The notes beneath the pieces were generated by a model. The model was not told the origin of the DNA. It saw nothing but the letters and a program-made list of their open reading frames with translations, and made no database searches. Shown here piece by piece: positions 42,949 through 52,124 of a stretch of 64,000 bases of DNA (its first letter is position 1; each line of letters begins with the position of its first letter). A program made the position numbers and the translations under genes. The stretch comes from CBDDBH01 sp965225625. GTDB lineage: Bacteria > Pseudomonadota > Gammaproteobacteria > JADZEE01. The stretch lies in contig CBDDBH010000033.1 in the NCBI GenBank assembly GCA_965225625.1, positions 248,001-312,000 on the forward strand. Reading direction: 5' to 3'.

Positions 42949-44511
42949 GTGAGCTACGATGCAATCATCGTCGGCGCGGGCCACAACGGACTCGTTACCG
43001 GCATCTACCTCGCCAAAGCAGGGTGGAAAGTTCTCATCCTCGAACGCAACTCGGAGGCCGGCGGGGCTGTGAAAACCGCGGAAATCACACTGCCGGGATT
43101 TCGCCATGATTTGTTTGCCACGAATTTGAACCTGTTCGCCGGTTCACCGTTCTATCAGGAATTCAAAACCGACCTGGACAGCCACGGCTTGGAGTTTGCT
43201 CCTGTGCAGCATCCGTTCTGCTCGGTATTTCCCGACGGTAGCTACGCAGGTGTGTCGGCGGATCTGGAGACAACCGTGCGAAGTATTAGCGCACTTTCCG
43301 CCGACGATGCAGATGCCTGGCGCCGCCTGGTCACCGAATTTCCGGACACGGCGGCGCACCTGTTCCCGCTATTGGGCGAGCGCATGCCGTCGCTGGGACT
43401 GGCGCGTGCTCTGTATCGCGGATTTCGCGCCCAAGGCAGCGCCTGGGTATTGGAGACTGCTCGCCTGCTGGTTTCATCGACGCGCGAGTTCTCCGAACAG
43501 CATTTCACCGATGCAAGACTGCACTCGCTGATCGGCGCCTGGGGCATGCACCTGGGCTTTACCCCGGACATGGCCGGCGGCGCACTGTTTGGCTATCTCG
43601 AGTCGATGGCCAACCAGGCGTTTGGCATGGTGCTGGGTAGAGGCGGTGCCGACAATCTGATCAATGCTCTGGTGGCGCTGTATCAGAGCCTTGGCGGTGA
43701 AATCCGGCTCGACGCTGAGGTGACGCAAGTGAGCGTCACAAACGGCAGAGCTACTGGAGTGCGCGTAGGCGACGAGCCATTGGTCGCAAATAAAGCGGTG
43801 ATCGCCAACCTCGCCCCTAGCGTCTTGTACGGTGGACTGGTAGCGCCGCAGAACCTACCGCCGCCGTTTCTGCGTAGAGTCGAGCGCTACCGGCATGGGG
43901 CCGGCGCACTGATGATCCATGTCGCACTGGATACACTACCCCAATGGAACGCCGATTCTGCACTGAGCAAGTTTGCCTATGTGCACATCGGACCCTACCT
44001 CGGCGACATGACACGTACCTATCTTGAAGTGAATGACGGCCTGTTACCCGCCTCTCCAACTCTGATCATCGGACAGCCGACTGCTATCGACCCCTCGCGC
44101 GCACCGCCGGGCAAACACATCTTATGGATCCAGGTGCGTTCGGTGCCTGGCACAATTAAAGGTGATGCACTGGGTGAGATAGATTCTGTTGATTGGGAGT
44201 CAGCGAAAGAAGCCTACGCGGATAGAGTGATCGCAAAAATTGCCGACTATGCGGCGGGCATCAACGATTTGATATTAGGCCGCGCGGTACTGTCACCGCA
44301 AGACCTCGAACAAAGCAACCCGAACCTGGTCGGTGGCGACAGCTTGGGTGGCGAGCACACCCTGCGGCAGAATTTCCTGTTCCGACCTTTCCCTGGCTGG
44401 TCACGTTATAGGACTCCAATCGACAAGCTCTACATGGTCGGCGCCAGCACCTGGCCAGGAGCCGGGGTTGGTGCAGGCTCAGGACGGCTGCTTGGGAAGA
44501 TGTTGACGTGA
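42949..44511 (+). CDS. NAD(P)/FAD-dependent oxidoreductase (phytoene dehydrogenase-like)
   Basis: The 520-residue flavoprotein has DAIIVGAGHNGLVTGIYLAKAG and the GGAVKTAEITLPGFRHDLFA block of the CrtI/COG1233 family, and ends YMVGASTWPGAGVGAGSGRLLG, the C-terminal FAD motif. Such proteins catalyse desaturation or isomerisation of lipids and carotenoids, but many have no known substrate. Start GTG/ATG context is GGAGGTAAGCGGTGAGC. No carotenoid genes are nearby; the place between a RidA and an esterase gene suggests a catabolic role. It overlaps the next gene by 4 bases. Confidence 0.87.
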   Translation: MSYDAIIVGAGHNGLVTGIYLAKAGWKVLILERNSEAGGAVKTAEITLPGFRHDLFATNLNLFAGSPFYQEFKTDLDSHGLEFAPVQHPFCSVFPDGSYAGVSADLETTVRSISALSADDADAWRRLVTEFPDTAAHLFPLLGERMPSLGLARALYRGFRAQGSAWVLETARLLVSSTREFSEQHFTDARLHSLIGAWGMHLGFTPDMAGGALFGYLESMANQAFGMVLGRGGADNLINALVALYQSLGGEIRLDAEVTQVSVTNGRATGVRVGDEPLVANKAVIANLAPSVLYGGLVAPQNLPPPFLRRVERYRHGAGALMIHVALDTLPQWNADSALSKFAYVHIGPYLGDMTRTYLEVNDGLLPASPTLIIGQPTAIDPSRAPPGKHILWIQVRSVPGTIKGDALGEIDSVDWESAKEAYADRVIAKIADYAAGINDLILGRAVLSPQDLEQSNPNLVGGDSLGGEHTLRQNFLFRPFPGWSRYRTPIDKLYMVGASTWPGAGVGAGSGRLLGKMLT

Positions 44512-45554
44512 ATACTCCTCAAGGGGAGACCACAGTGTTTTCACCTAGGTTGTTTTTACAACGGCATAGACAAAACCAACGCAGTAACTTCGTGCTGTTA
44601 ATCGCGTGCTGGTGGCTTGCAAGCATGGCGCCAGCCTATAGCGAAGAACCCGCAGCCGATAAGTTACTACGCCAAAAATATCATTCGGCGGCTACCGGTC
44701 AGGCGCGCGAGTATTTCCTTTATCTACCGCAAGGCTACGAGGATCCCCCACACAAAAATTGGCCGGTGCTATTGTTTCTGCACGGTGCCGGCGAGCGCGG
44801 AAATGGTCGCGAAGACCTAGACTACGTCCTTGCCCATGGTCCGTTGATGGAAGCCTGGATCCAACGGCGCCCGCTACCGTTTATTATCATCGCGCCGCAG
44901 CTCCCCGTGTTCGGGATGCATGAACATGTGGCCATGCGCGCCGGCTTTGCAAAACCAGAGCGGCTGGAAAGTGGCGTTCCGCCACGCACACCACGATACC
45001 GTTCGGCTCTGCCGATAGCGCGGACCGATGCACAGCACTTCCCGGCAGGACGATACGCGCGGTACGACCCGTATCCGGAAAACGGCAAACTACCCAATGG
45101 CTGGGACCGACTCGAACGAGAGTTAATTGAAATCCTGGATGCCACGTTGGGCGGATTCCGGACCGATCCCGACCGGGTTTATCTGACCGGACTGAGCTAC
45201 GGCGGGTTTGGTGCCTTTCATATGGCAATTGCGTATCCGCAACGCTGGGCCGCCCTGGCACCGATCGTCGGCACTGGCGATCTTGCCGGTGCACCGATCC
45301 TCGCCAAGGCGCGGCTGCCTATCTGGCTGTTCGGCGCCGGCAAGGACCCCATAGTCAAACCGCACTGGCTGTACGACATGGCGCAAGCGCTGGAAGCGGC
45401 CGGCCACCCAGAATTGCGTTTCACGGTGCACGAAGATATGTCACACGGTGCATGGCGGCGCATCTATGCCGGTCGTGACTTATACGATTGGTTGCTGCAA
45501 CACCGACTATCCGAACGTCCCGCGGCGCTAGCTGTAACGAGCACAAACGATTAA
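44508..45554 (+). CDS. Exported alpha/beta hydrolase (esterase)
   Basis: The 348-residue protein has an N-terminal hydrophobic segment (residues ~27-45, NFVLLIACWWLASMAPAYS) that looks like a signal peptide after a long polar head; a later start is possible. The catalytic domain shows REYFLYLPQGYED, LLFLHGAGERG (oxyanion hole), the nucleophile GLSYGGFGAFHMA, an aspartate near GAGKDPIV and the histidine in HEDMSHGAWRR. This fits a periplasmic carboxylesterase or feruloyl-esterase-like enzyme. It overlaps the FAD oxidoreductase stop (GTGA). Confidence 0.85.
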   Translation: MNTPQGETTVFSPRLFLQRHRQNQRSNFVLLIACWWLASMAPAYSEEPAADKLLRQKYHSAATGQAREYFLYLPQGYEDPPHKNWPVLLFLHGAGERGNGREDLDYVLAHGPLMEAWIQRRPLPFIIIAPQLPVFGMHEHVAMRAGFAKPERLESGVPPRTPRYRSALPIARTDAQHFPAGRYARYDPYPENGKLPNGWDRLERELIEILDATLGGFRTDPDRVYLTGLSYGGFGAFHMAIAYPQRWAALAPIVGTGDLAGAPILAKARLPIWLFGAGKDPIVKPHWLYDMAQALEAAGHPELRFTVHEDMSHGAWRRIYAGRDLYDWLLQHRLSERPAALAVTSTND

Positions 45555-45568
45555 CGCGAACACACAGC

Positions 45569-46453
45569 TCATCGCCGCAGAAAATTCACGATTTCTTGCG
45601 CCGCGCGTTCCGGTTGATCGTGATGCACCATGTGGCCCGCGTCGGCGATAACACATTCATCCATCTGTACGTAATGCGCATGGCGCTGCTCCAGCAACTC
45701 TACCCGGTCGGGCCGCTGATAGAGTCGTGAATCATCGCCCAGCATAAACATGACCGGTGCCTGCGTGTTCGACCAACACAGGTGCAGATCTTCAACACTG
45801 TACAGATAAGGAGTCACGCGTTTATGTAGAGGATCCGCATATAAGGTGGTTCCATTTTCAGATTCGCTCGCCCAGCAGCTGGCGATGAACAATGCGCGCT
45901 CTGCGCTTAACCAGCGATGACGTGCCTGCAGGTGCTGCGCAAGCGCGGCCAACGATGAAAACGACCGATACTGGAAGTTGCCTGTCAATCCATCCAACCA
46001 GCGTCCGTATCTTGAAAGCGCGTCGTCGTCTACCGGGCGTGGCGGGCCGAAGCCTTCGATATTGACGAAACGGCGGATCCGCGCTGGACGCATGCCGGCA
46101 TACAATGATGCGATGTGGCCGCCCATACTATGGCCTACGACCGCGACCGGTTTGTCACCGGCAACGTGTTGCATTATCAATTCCAGATCACCCAGGTAAT
46201 CTGGAAACCAGTACCCATCACTGGCCCACTCGGTGCCACCGAATCCGCGCCAATCTGGCGCAACGACATACCAGTCCTCTGGCAGCGCATCTACAAGAAA
46301 TTGGAAGGTCGCGCCGCAATCGGCCCAACCGTGCAGCAACATCAGCACCGGCGCGGCCGGATCGCCCCAACAATTAAGTTTATACCGCAGCTGGCGGATC
46401 TCCGGATGCGCTACGCTTAGGCGCTTTTTAGGAACATATGCTTGTACCGTCAC
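45569..46453 (-). CDS. Alpha/beta hydrolase
   Basis: This protein of about 294 residues has VLMLLHGWADCGATF (oxyanion hole), PDWRGFGGTEW, the nucleophile elbow VVGHSMGGHIAS, an aspartate in FMLGDDSRLY and the histidine in DAGHMVHHDQPERA. GTG 46453 is chosen because the open frame above it runs into the divergent MarR promoter; TTG 46507 and GTG 46474 are alternatives. It is divergent from MarR and close to the aromatic-CoA gene set, so it may hydrolyse a ring-opened product or thioester. The substrate is unknown. Confidence 0.88.
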   Translation of the reverse strand: MTVQAYVPKKRLSVAHPEIRQLRYKLNCWGDPAAPVLMLLHGWADCGATFQFLVDALPEDWYVVAPDWRGFGGTEWASDGYWFPDYLGDLELIMQHVAGDKPVAVVGHSMGGHIASLYAGMRPARIRRFVNIEGFGPPRPVDDDALSRYGRWLDGLTGNFQYRSFSSLAALAQHLQARHRWLSAERALFIASCWASESENGTTLYADPLHKRVTPYLYSVEDLHLCWSNTQAPVMFMLGDDSRLYQRPDRVELLEQRHAHYVQMDECVIADAGHMVHHDQPERAAQEIVNFLRR

Positions 46454-46479
46454 CGGGCGTGGATTAAGGCACACAGCGG

Positions 46480-46485
46480 TATAAT
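46480..46485 (+). promoter_or_regulatory. TATAAT -10 element before the MarR gene
   Basis: A consensus TATAAT lies 28 bases before ATG 46513. No good TTGACA box is found 16-18 bases upstream, so the promoter may be activated or extended. It falls in the intergenic gap towards the divergent hydrolase. Confidence 0.4.
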
Positions 46486-46512
46486 GAGCAAGCGCCCGGA
46501 CACTCAAACGTG

Positions 46513-47001
46513 ATGACCAACCGCGATACGTCGAGTATTCAATCGCTTTACCACGAGGCTACCGAAGCCAAAAGCAAGAATTCTTTGCGCGCGTGGTTGT
46601 ATCTGATGAAATGCGCCAAGCGCATCGAGCAGGAAATGACCAGCCGCTTGCGCATGAACTACAACGGTTCAATGTCGCGCTTCGACCTACTGGCACATCT
46701 GTATCTGGCGGGCAGCGACGGTCTAAGCACTACCCAGCTTGCCAACAAACTGCTCGCTTCAAGGGGCAATATCACTCGCTTGCTCGACCGTATGAAAAGC
46801 GATAATTTGATCATCCGTCGGGCCAACGACAAAGATCGGCGGGTCAGCGACATTACCTTATCGGCAGCAGGCCGCGAGCTGTTTGATCGTATGGCGCCAG
46901 ACCACGAAACCTGGTCTGATGAGATGTTCGGAATTTTATCCGATCGCGAACTCGATGAGTTGGTCAGACTGTTGCGCACCATCCATCACGAACTGGATTA
47001 A
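46513..47001 (+). CDS. MarR family transcriptional regulator
   Basis: The 162-residue protein has N-terminal dimerisation helices (SLRAWLYLMKCAKRIEQEM), a winged helix-turn-helix (LSTTQLANKLLASRGNITRLLDRM) and the wing DKDRRVSDITLSAAGRELF. ATG 46513 is preferred to GTG 46510. It is convergent with the monooxygenase-OYE gene and divergent from an alpha/beta hydrolase. It is related to the MarR at 40.8 kb; one of them probably controls the promoter at 49.4 kb. Confidence 0.9.
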   Translation: MTNRDTSSIQSLYHEATEAKSKNSLRAWLYLMKCAKRIEQEMTSRLRMNYNGSMSRFDLLAHLYLAGSDGLSTTQLANKLLASRGNITRLLDRMKSDNLIIRRANDKDRRVSDITLSAAGRELFDRMAPDHETWSDEMFGILSDRELDELVRLLRTIHHELD

Positions 47002-47028
47002 GCAACACCATATTTTTGGCCTCTCGGG

Positions 47029-49356
47029 CTAGTCGTTTACTTCGCTTTTGACCTCATGCGTGGGCGGCTTCGTTGCTCTGCGCATTTCGACCAATTGCTC
47101 GCGCTCGCGCCCGGCCAACAGGTGCGCCTGGAACTTCGCCGACAGATACGGCGCATTCCAAAACTGGTCCTGGTAGTCGTAGGCAGCAGCGGCATGCAAG
47201 GTAAAATTGGGATCGCTCAAATGTCCGCGCGCCAGTGAGACAAGGTCCGAGCGGCCGGCCATGACAATAGTGTTAACCTGATCGGCAGTGGAGATATTTC
47301 CGGCCACCAGCGTCGGGATGCCAACGCGAAAGCGTATTTTATCGGCGAACGGCACCTGAAACATGCGGCCATATACCGGCTGTTCGTAACTTACCGTTTG
47401 CCCGGTCGACACGTTGATTAGATCCACGCCGGCTGACTTCAACAGTGCGCACAGCGCAATGAGATCTGCTTCCGATAAGCCGCCCGGATACCAATCGGAT
47501 GCCGAGATACGTACCGAAATGGGTTTGTTCTCGGGCCAGACCGCACGTACCGCGTGAAATACCTCAAGTGGATAACGCATGCGCTGCTCGATCGCACCAC
47601 CGTATTCATCACTACGCCGATTGGTCAACGGCGAGATAAAGCTGCCCAGCAAATAGCCGTGTGCCATATGTAATTCGAGCATGTCGAATTCGGCCTCATC
47701 CGCGTAGCGGGCGGATTGCACCAACTCCTCACGGACTTGATCCATATTCGCGCGATCGATCTCGGCCGGCGTCGCGCTTTCATCACGGTACTTCAACGGT
47801 GATGCAGAGAAGATCGGCCAATTGCCTTCGTGCAGCGGCAGATCCATACCCTCCCACGCAACCCGCGTGGACGCCTTTGCCCCTGCGTGACCGATCTGCA
47901 TGCAAAGTTTTGCTTGCGAGTTCTTATGCACGAAGTCGGCAATACGCGCCCAGCCATCGCGTTGCTCGGTATTCCAAATCCCGGCACAACCCGGGGTGAT
48001 GCGAGCCGCGGCCGACGGGCAGGTCATTTCCGTGTAGATCAGTCCGGCTCCCCCTAAAGCACGGCTGCAGTAATGCACGTAGTGCCATTGGGTGGGCATA
48101 CCATCAACTGCGGAGTACTGTGCCATCGGCGACATGACAATGCGGTTTGCAAGTTCCAGAGCGCGCAACCGAAACGGCGTGAACATGGCTGGCGTAGCAT
48201 CAGCGACGTCATAGCCCAGCCGGCGTTGCTCGGCAACGAACCACGCATCACAGCGCTCGACAAATCGAGCATCACGTAGGCGCAGATTATCGTAGGTGAT
48301 CTGTTTGGAGCGCGACATCAGCTGAAATGCGAACTGCTCGGGTTCCGATTCCCAATGGTCGTCAATTGTTTCGAACCAGCCCAGTGAAACGTCGGCTGCA
48401 TGCTGGGTGCGCTCCACCTCCTCGCGTCGGATCTCCTCGAAATACGGCAACGACGCGACAACCGTCTGCTTGGCCTTGAACGCTTCAAATAGAGCAATGG
48501 AGCTTTCCATCGCCAGCTTGGTTCCGGAGCCTATCGAAAAATGCGCGGTGTGTTGCGCGTCCCCGATCAGCACTATGTTGTCTTTAATCCAGGTTTTATT
48601 GCGGATCGCCGGAAAGTTACGCCACACGGAACGGTTGTTGATGAAGCGGTGTCCATCAAGTCCCTGCGCGAACGCCTGTTCGAGCACGCTGATGTACTCC
48701 TGTTCAGGCATTTTGTCGAAACCGTGCGCACGCCAGGATTCAGGCGTGATTTCAATAATCCATGTGCTCATGCCCGGCTCATACTGATAGGTGTGCGCCA
48801 TGATGATGCCGTGCTCAGTTCGCTCAAAGAAATACTTGAACGATTGCATCTCGCGCGTCGAGCCTAACCAGGAAAAATAGTTTCTACGCCACTGAATTTC
48901 GGTTCCGAAATGTTCTTTGTAAAGTTCCCGCACGGTTGCGTTGGTACCGTCGGCGGCGATGATAAGGTCGCTGTCGGCAAATTGCTCGATGCCGCTGACT
49001 TCGACTTCGAAATGCATCACGACGCCAACTTCCTGGCAGCGCTGCTGTAGCAGTCGCAATAAGGTAATGCGCGAACACCCGCAAAACCCATTACCGGCGA
49101 CAGTCGTTACCTGCCCCTTGAAATGGATATCGACGTCGTCCCAATACGCGAAACTGCGGCGGATCGCTTCGTAGGACGGCTCGTCGTAATCGCGCAGAAA
49201 TCCGAGGGTTTCATCGGAAAACACAACTCCAAAGCCGAAAGTGTCGTCCGCTTTGTTGCGCTCATATACGCTGATGTCCCAGTCGGGCCACCGCTTTTTC
49301 GCCAGGATCGCGAAATACATCCCGCCTGGGCCGCCACCGATGATCGTTACCTTCAT
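47029..49356 (-). CDS. Bifunctional aromatic-CoA monooxygenase/reductase (2-aminobenzoyl-CoA or salicylyl-CoA type)
   Basis: This 775-residue fusion has an N-terminal flavin monooxygenase (residues ~1-380: VTIIGGGPGGMYFAILAK, the middle motif NIVLIGDAQHTAHFSIGSG) and a C-terminal old-yellow-enzyme domain (~390-775: FTPFRLRALELANRIVMSPM, HYVHYCSRALGGAGLIYTE, ELHMAHGYLLGSFISPLTN, ARGHLSDP). The same fusion is known for 2-aminobenzoyl-CoA monooxygenase/reductase of Azoarcus and for salicylyl-CoA 5-hydroxylase-like proteins. It hydroxylates and then reduces the ring of a CoA thioester. ATG 49356 starts the FAD motif. No CoA ligase is in the window, so the substrate is not fixed. The beta-oxidation, RidA and MarR genes nearby favour the aminobenzoyl route. 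Confidence 0.88.
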   Translation of the reverse strand: MKVTIIGGGPGGMYFAILAKKRWPDWDISVYERNKADDTFGFGVVFSDETLGFLRDYDEPSYEAIRRSFAYWDDVDIHFKGQVTTVAGNGFCGCSRITLLRLLQQRCQEVGVVMHFEVEVSGIEQFADSDLIIAADGTNATVRELYKEHFGTEIQWRRNYFSWLGSTREMQSFKYFFERTEHGIIMAHTYQYEPGMSTWIIEITPESWRAHGFDKMPEQEYISVLEQAFAQGLDGHRFINNRSVWRNFPAIRNKTWIKDNIVLIGDAQHTAHFSIGSGTKLAMESSIALFEAFKAKQTVVASLPYFEEIRREEVERTQHAADVSLGWFETIDDHWESEPEQFAFQLMSRSKQITYDNLRLRDARFVERCDAWFVAEQRRLGYDVADATPAMFTPFRLRALELANRIVMSPMAQYSAVDGMPTQWHYVHYCSRALGGAGLIYTEMTCPSAAARITPGCAGIWNTEQRDGWARIADFVHKNSQAKLCMQIGHAGAKASTRVAWEGMDLPLHEGNWPIFSASPLKYRDESATPAEIDRANMDQVREELVQSARYADEAEFDMLELHMAHGYLLGSFISPLTNRRSDEYGGAIEQRMRYPLEVFHAVRAVWPENKPISVRISASDWYPGGLSEADLIALCALLKSAGVDLINVSTGQTVSYEQPVYGRMFQVPFADKIRFRVGIPTLVAGNISTADQVNTIVMAGRSDLVSLARGHLSDPNFTLHAAAAYDYQDQFWNAPYLSAKFQAHLLAGREREQLVEMRRATKPPTHEVKSEVND

Positions 49357-49420
49357 TGCCGACCCCATTTGAGCTTGTAATGGTGGAACTCCATCGCCCA
49401 CTGAACAATACACGGTTGCT

Positions 49421-49471
49421 AGTATACGATAATTACTTTACACATCAATTATTAATTCATGTATTAATTCA
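49421..49471 (-). promoter_or_regulatory. Promoter and repeated operator candidate for the monooxygenase gene
   Basis: On the minus strand TTGATG (49448-49443), a 16-base spacer and TATACT (49426-49421) form a sigma-70-like promoter about 65 bases before ATG 49356. Just upstream, TATTAATTCA occurs twice in direct repeat (49450-49459 and 49462-49471). The stretch is strongly A/T-rich in a GC-rich region. MarR binding is possible. Confidence 0.55.
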
Positions 49472-49538
49472 AAGACTTATATTTTTATTTTGGCAAAAAG
49501 AGCTGAGGCGACCGTGGCTCGATAAGGATTCTTTGGCA

Positions 49539-50180
49539 TTACGACGCACTCGCCGCAGGGCTGAGGTCGGCCAGCGATTGCACCGAGACATCGGCATAAT
49601 CACGCAATTCGCGCGTGTCGCTGGGGTCAAAATAGACGGTCTGCACCCCCGCTGCGCGCCCCGCTTCGAGATCGAAACGAAAATCCCCGACCATAACCGC
49701 CGCCTCTGCGTTGATGCCCCAACGATCGAGCAAAAGCGTAACACCCTCCGGACTCGGTTTGGGCGCGCAGGATTCACGTCCGACGATATGTGCGCTGGTG
49801 AAGAATATCGACAGCCCGCAGGCCTCCAAGGTTAACAGCGCATTGATTTCGCTGTTGCGAGTGAGTATGCCCAACGTGCATGAACGTTGCAGCAGCGCAC
49901 TGAGGAGTTGCGCTGCGTGAGGCTGTGGCCGTGCCCGTCTAGCGATGGCGCTTTCGATGTCACTCAATTGCGCATTTATCCGGCGCTGCTGTGCGCCGGG
50001 CAGTGTTTGAATAGCTTCCAAAATCGGCACATCGGCAGGCAATCCCAAGTCTGCTCGAATCCTTTCAAAGTCGTGGGCCGGCACAGTGAGCGTGCCATCC
50101 AGATCGAAAATCCAGTGACGACATCGCGATAGCGCCGGGAACTTGCGCCCAGCATGCGGGTTTTGGTAATCGTCAGTCAC
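49539..50180 (-). CDS. HAD-superfamily hydrolase (phosphoglycolate phosphatase-like)
   Basis: The 213-residue protein has the four HAD motifs: IFDLDGTLT near residue 24, the threonine in GILTRNSE, the lysine in CAPKPSPEG and VMVGDFRFDLEAGRAAG. A helical cap lies between motifs I and II, as in phosphoglycolate-phosphatase/PGMB-type enzymes. It should hydrolyse a small phosphate ester in the cytoplasm. It is upstream of the monooxygenase gene on the same strand, but about 180 bases with a separate promoter lie between them. Confidence 0.9.
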   Translation of the reverse strand: MTDDYQNPHAGRKFPALSRCRHWIFDLDGTLTVPAHDFERIRADLGLPADVPILEAIQTLPGAQQRRINAQLSDIESAIARRARPQPHAAQLLSALLQRSCTLGILTRNSEINALLTLEACGLSIFFTSAHIVGRESCAPKPSPEGVTLLLDRWGINAEAAVMVGDFRFDLEAGRAAGVQTVYFDPSDTRELRDYADVSVQSLADLSPAASAS

Positions 50181-50332
50181 AACTGTTCCTGAGTTTATTG
50201 TTTTTGCTTACGGATTTAGCAGGAATATTAGTCTCGTTGCCGTCATCCGGACAACCGCACGACACAATTTTCTGACCGGCCGCAAGCTGTTAAACTGTGC
50301 GCCCGGACCCAGCACGGATGAAAGGAATGATT

Positions 50333-50710
50333 ATGCGAAAGACGTCCCTACTTGTTGCCGCAACCCTCATATTCATCGCCCCGGTTATCGCCCTTGCCGA
50401 TGGTGGCGGTAGTGGACGAAGTGGCGGCTCCACGGCCAGTTGCAATGTTCCTGAGGAACCGACGATTCCAAACGGCAAGGGCACCTCTGAACAAGAGATG
50501 ATTGCTGCGCAGGGCGCCATGAAAGGGTTTATCGCTGATGGCGAAACTTATATCGAGTGCCTGACAGAAGCCGAAGCAAGTGGCGGTGAAGAACTCAGTG
50601 CGGAATATCGAGCGTCGCTGGTCGCAAGTCACAATGCAATGGTGGATGCGATGCAAGGCATCGCTGATCGCTTTAACACCGCCGTACGCGCTTACAAGGC
50701 TTCCAACTAA
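50333..50710 (+). CDS. Small exported protein of unknown function
   Basis: The 125-residue protein starts MRKTSLLVAATLIFIAPVIALA, a clear signal peptide (read as two blocks up to residue 22), followed by a Gly/Ser-rich linker (DGGGSGRSGGS) and a helical body (TSEQEMIAAQGAMKGFIADG, SHNAMVDAMQGIADRFNTAV). Two cysteines (near residues 37 and 72) could form a disulfide. ATG 50333 follows GAAAGGAATG. I do not recognise the family; it is probably periplasmic. It stands alone between convergent neighbours. Confidence 0.75.
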   Translation: MRKTSLLVAATLIFIAPVIALADGGGSGRSGGSTASCNVPEEPTIPNGKGTSEQEMIAAQGAMKGFIADGETYIECLTEAEASGGEELSAEYRASLVASHNAMVDAMQGIADRFNTAVRAYKASN

Positions 50711-50839
50711 TCGACATCGCGATTCGCGTAAGCCGCCCGCGCATTGCTAGGCGGCTTACGCCCAGTAGCGCACGAACGCGCCGTTGTTGTCGTTAACGCG
50801 CTTGGTCCGCAAGCAGGCATCGTCGAGGCCGGCTGAGCG

Positions 50840-51673
50840 TCACGCACTCCTCTCACCGTTGGCCGCTAACCGAGCTTCGCGGACCAACAGTGCGAGATCG
50901 TCATCAACGCTAATGTATCGACCCGATAGCGGATCGCCGAGTCCGGCGGCCAACTGCAGCAGCATTCGCACTGGCCGCTCAACCGGGGTGTCCTGGCCGG
51001 CCGCACAGGCGGCACGGAACGCTTCCTGTATATGCGGCGCTGAGCGAGCCACTTCTTCAGATTCCATGGTGTAATCGAGCATGGGAGTTTTTACCATCCC
51101 GGGGTGAACAGCAAACACGCTGATTCCCTGGTTTTGCACTTCCAGTGCAAGCGTATCGGTAAGCCGCACTATCGCCGCCTTGCTCATGCAGTATGCGGAA
51201 ATGCCGGGGAAGGCCTGCAAGGCAGCCACACTGACCAGATTGATGAGCCGGCCGCGACCACGGTCAATCATTGCCGGCAACACTGCGCGAGAGCACAGGA
51301 ACGGACCGCGCACATTTACTTCCATTTCGCGCCACCACAGCTCCGGATCGATATCGACGATGTTGCCGAAGGCCCGAAAAGAACCGGCGTTGTTAACCAA
51401 CAAGTCAACTGCACCCAGTTGTGCTTCGACCGTTTTGAGCATTTGCCGGACTGCGCCGCCGTCGGCAACATTCGCCGGTACCGCTACCGCGCGACCGCCG
51501 CCGGCCTCGATGGCCGCTACGCAATCGTCGAGCTCCGATGGCGTACGCGCGGTCACCGCCACCGCGGCACCCGCCTGCGCCAGCGCCAGTGCGAACGCGC
51601 GACCCAGACCTCGGCCAGCACCGGTTACCAGAGCAACCTGGCCGGTCAGCGATGGCAGTTCGTGTTCACTCAA
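50840..51673 (-). CDS. Short-chain dehydrogenase/reductase
   Basis: The 277-residue SDR has ALVTGAGRGLGRAFALALAQAG, VNNAGSFRAFGN, the catalytic serine in NLVSVAALQAF and YCMSK (YxxxK). The C-terminal part carries VHPGMVKTPMLDYTME. Its start overlaps the stop of arfB by 8 bases. It is a generic NAD(P)-dependent oxidoreductase; nothing nearby defines its substrate. Confidence 0.9.
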   Translation of the reverse strand: MSEHELPSLTGQVALVTGAGRGLGRAFALALAQAGAAVAVTARTPSELDDCVAAIEAGGGRAVAVPANVADGGAVRQMLKTVEAQLGAVDLLVNNAGSFRAFGNIVDIDPELWWREMEVNVRGPFLCSRAVLPAMIDRGRGRLINLVSVAALQAFPGISAYCMSKAAIVRLTDTLALEVQNQGISVFAVHPGMVKTPMLDYTMESEEVARSAPHIQEAFRAACAAGQDTPVERPVRMLLQLAAGLGDPLSGRYISVDDDLALLVREARLAANGERSA

Positions 51674-52085
51674 GTTCGGTCACCTTTTCCCGCATCGCTT
51701 TTAGGCGCGCACGTCTGGCTTTGTTATCCAGCCGCCGTCGTTGCGAACCCGCACTCGGCGTCGATGTCCTGCGCGATCTGTGTCCCGCCGCCACGCTTTG
51801 TATGAGCTGACGTAACCGCTCCAGCGCCGCATCCCTGTTCTGCTCCTGGCTGCGATACTGCTGGGCCTTGATTACGATCACTCCGGCGCTACTGATACGG
51901 CGGTCTCGCAAAGACAGCAAACGCTCTTTGTAAAAATCCGGCAGCGATGATGCCTGGATATCGAAACGCAGGTGGATCGCGCTGGAAACTTTATTAACGT
52001 TTTGACCGCCAGCGCCTTGCGATCGAACTGCGCTGAGTTCTATTTCCCTGTCGGCAAGCGAAACGCGGCTGGAGATCACTAACAT
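51666..52085 (-). CDS. arfB: Alternative ribosome-rescue factor ArfB (peptidyl-tRNA hydrolase)
   Basis: ArfB (YaeJ) releases peptides from ribosomes stalled at mRNA ends. The 139-residue protein has the GGQ motif in RSQGAGGQNVNKVSSA near residue 26 and a basic C-terminal tail (RRRLDNKARRARLKAMREK) that enters the empty mRNA channel. Length is normal. It overlaps the SDR gene downstream. Confidence 0.94.
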   Translation of the reverse strand: MLVISSRVSLADREIELSAVRSQGAGGQNVNKVSSAIHLRFDIQASSLPDFYKERLLSLRDRRISSAGVIVIKAQQYRSQEQNRDAALERLRQLIQSVAAGHRSRRTSTPSAGSQRRRLDNKARRARLKAMREKVTELE

Positions 52086-52124
52086 TGTTTTTTCAGGCGA
52101 ACAATGCGATAGCAGCTTACGCCG

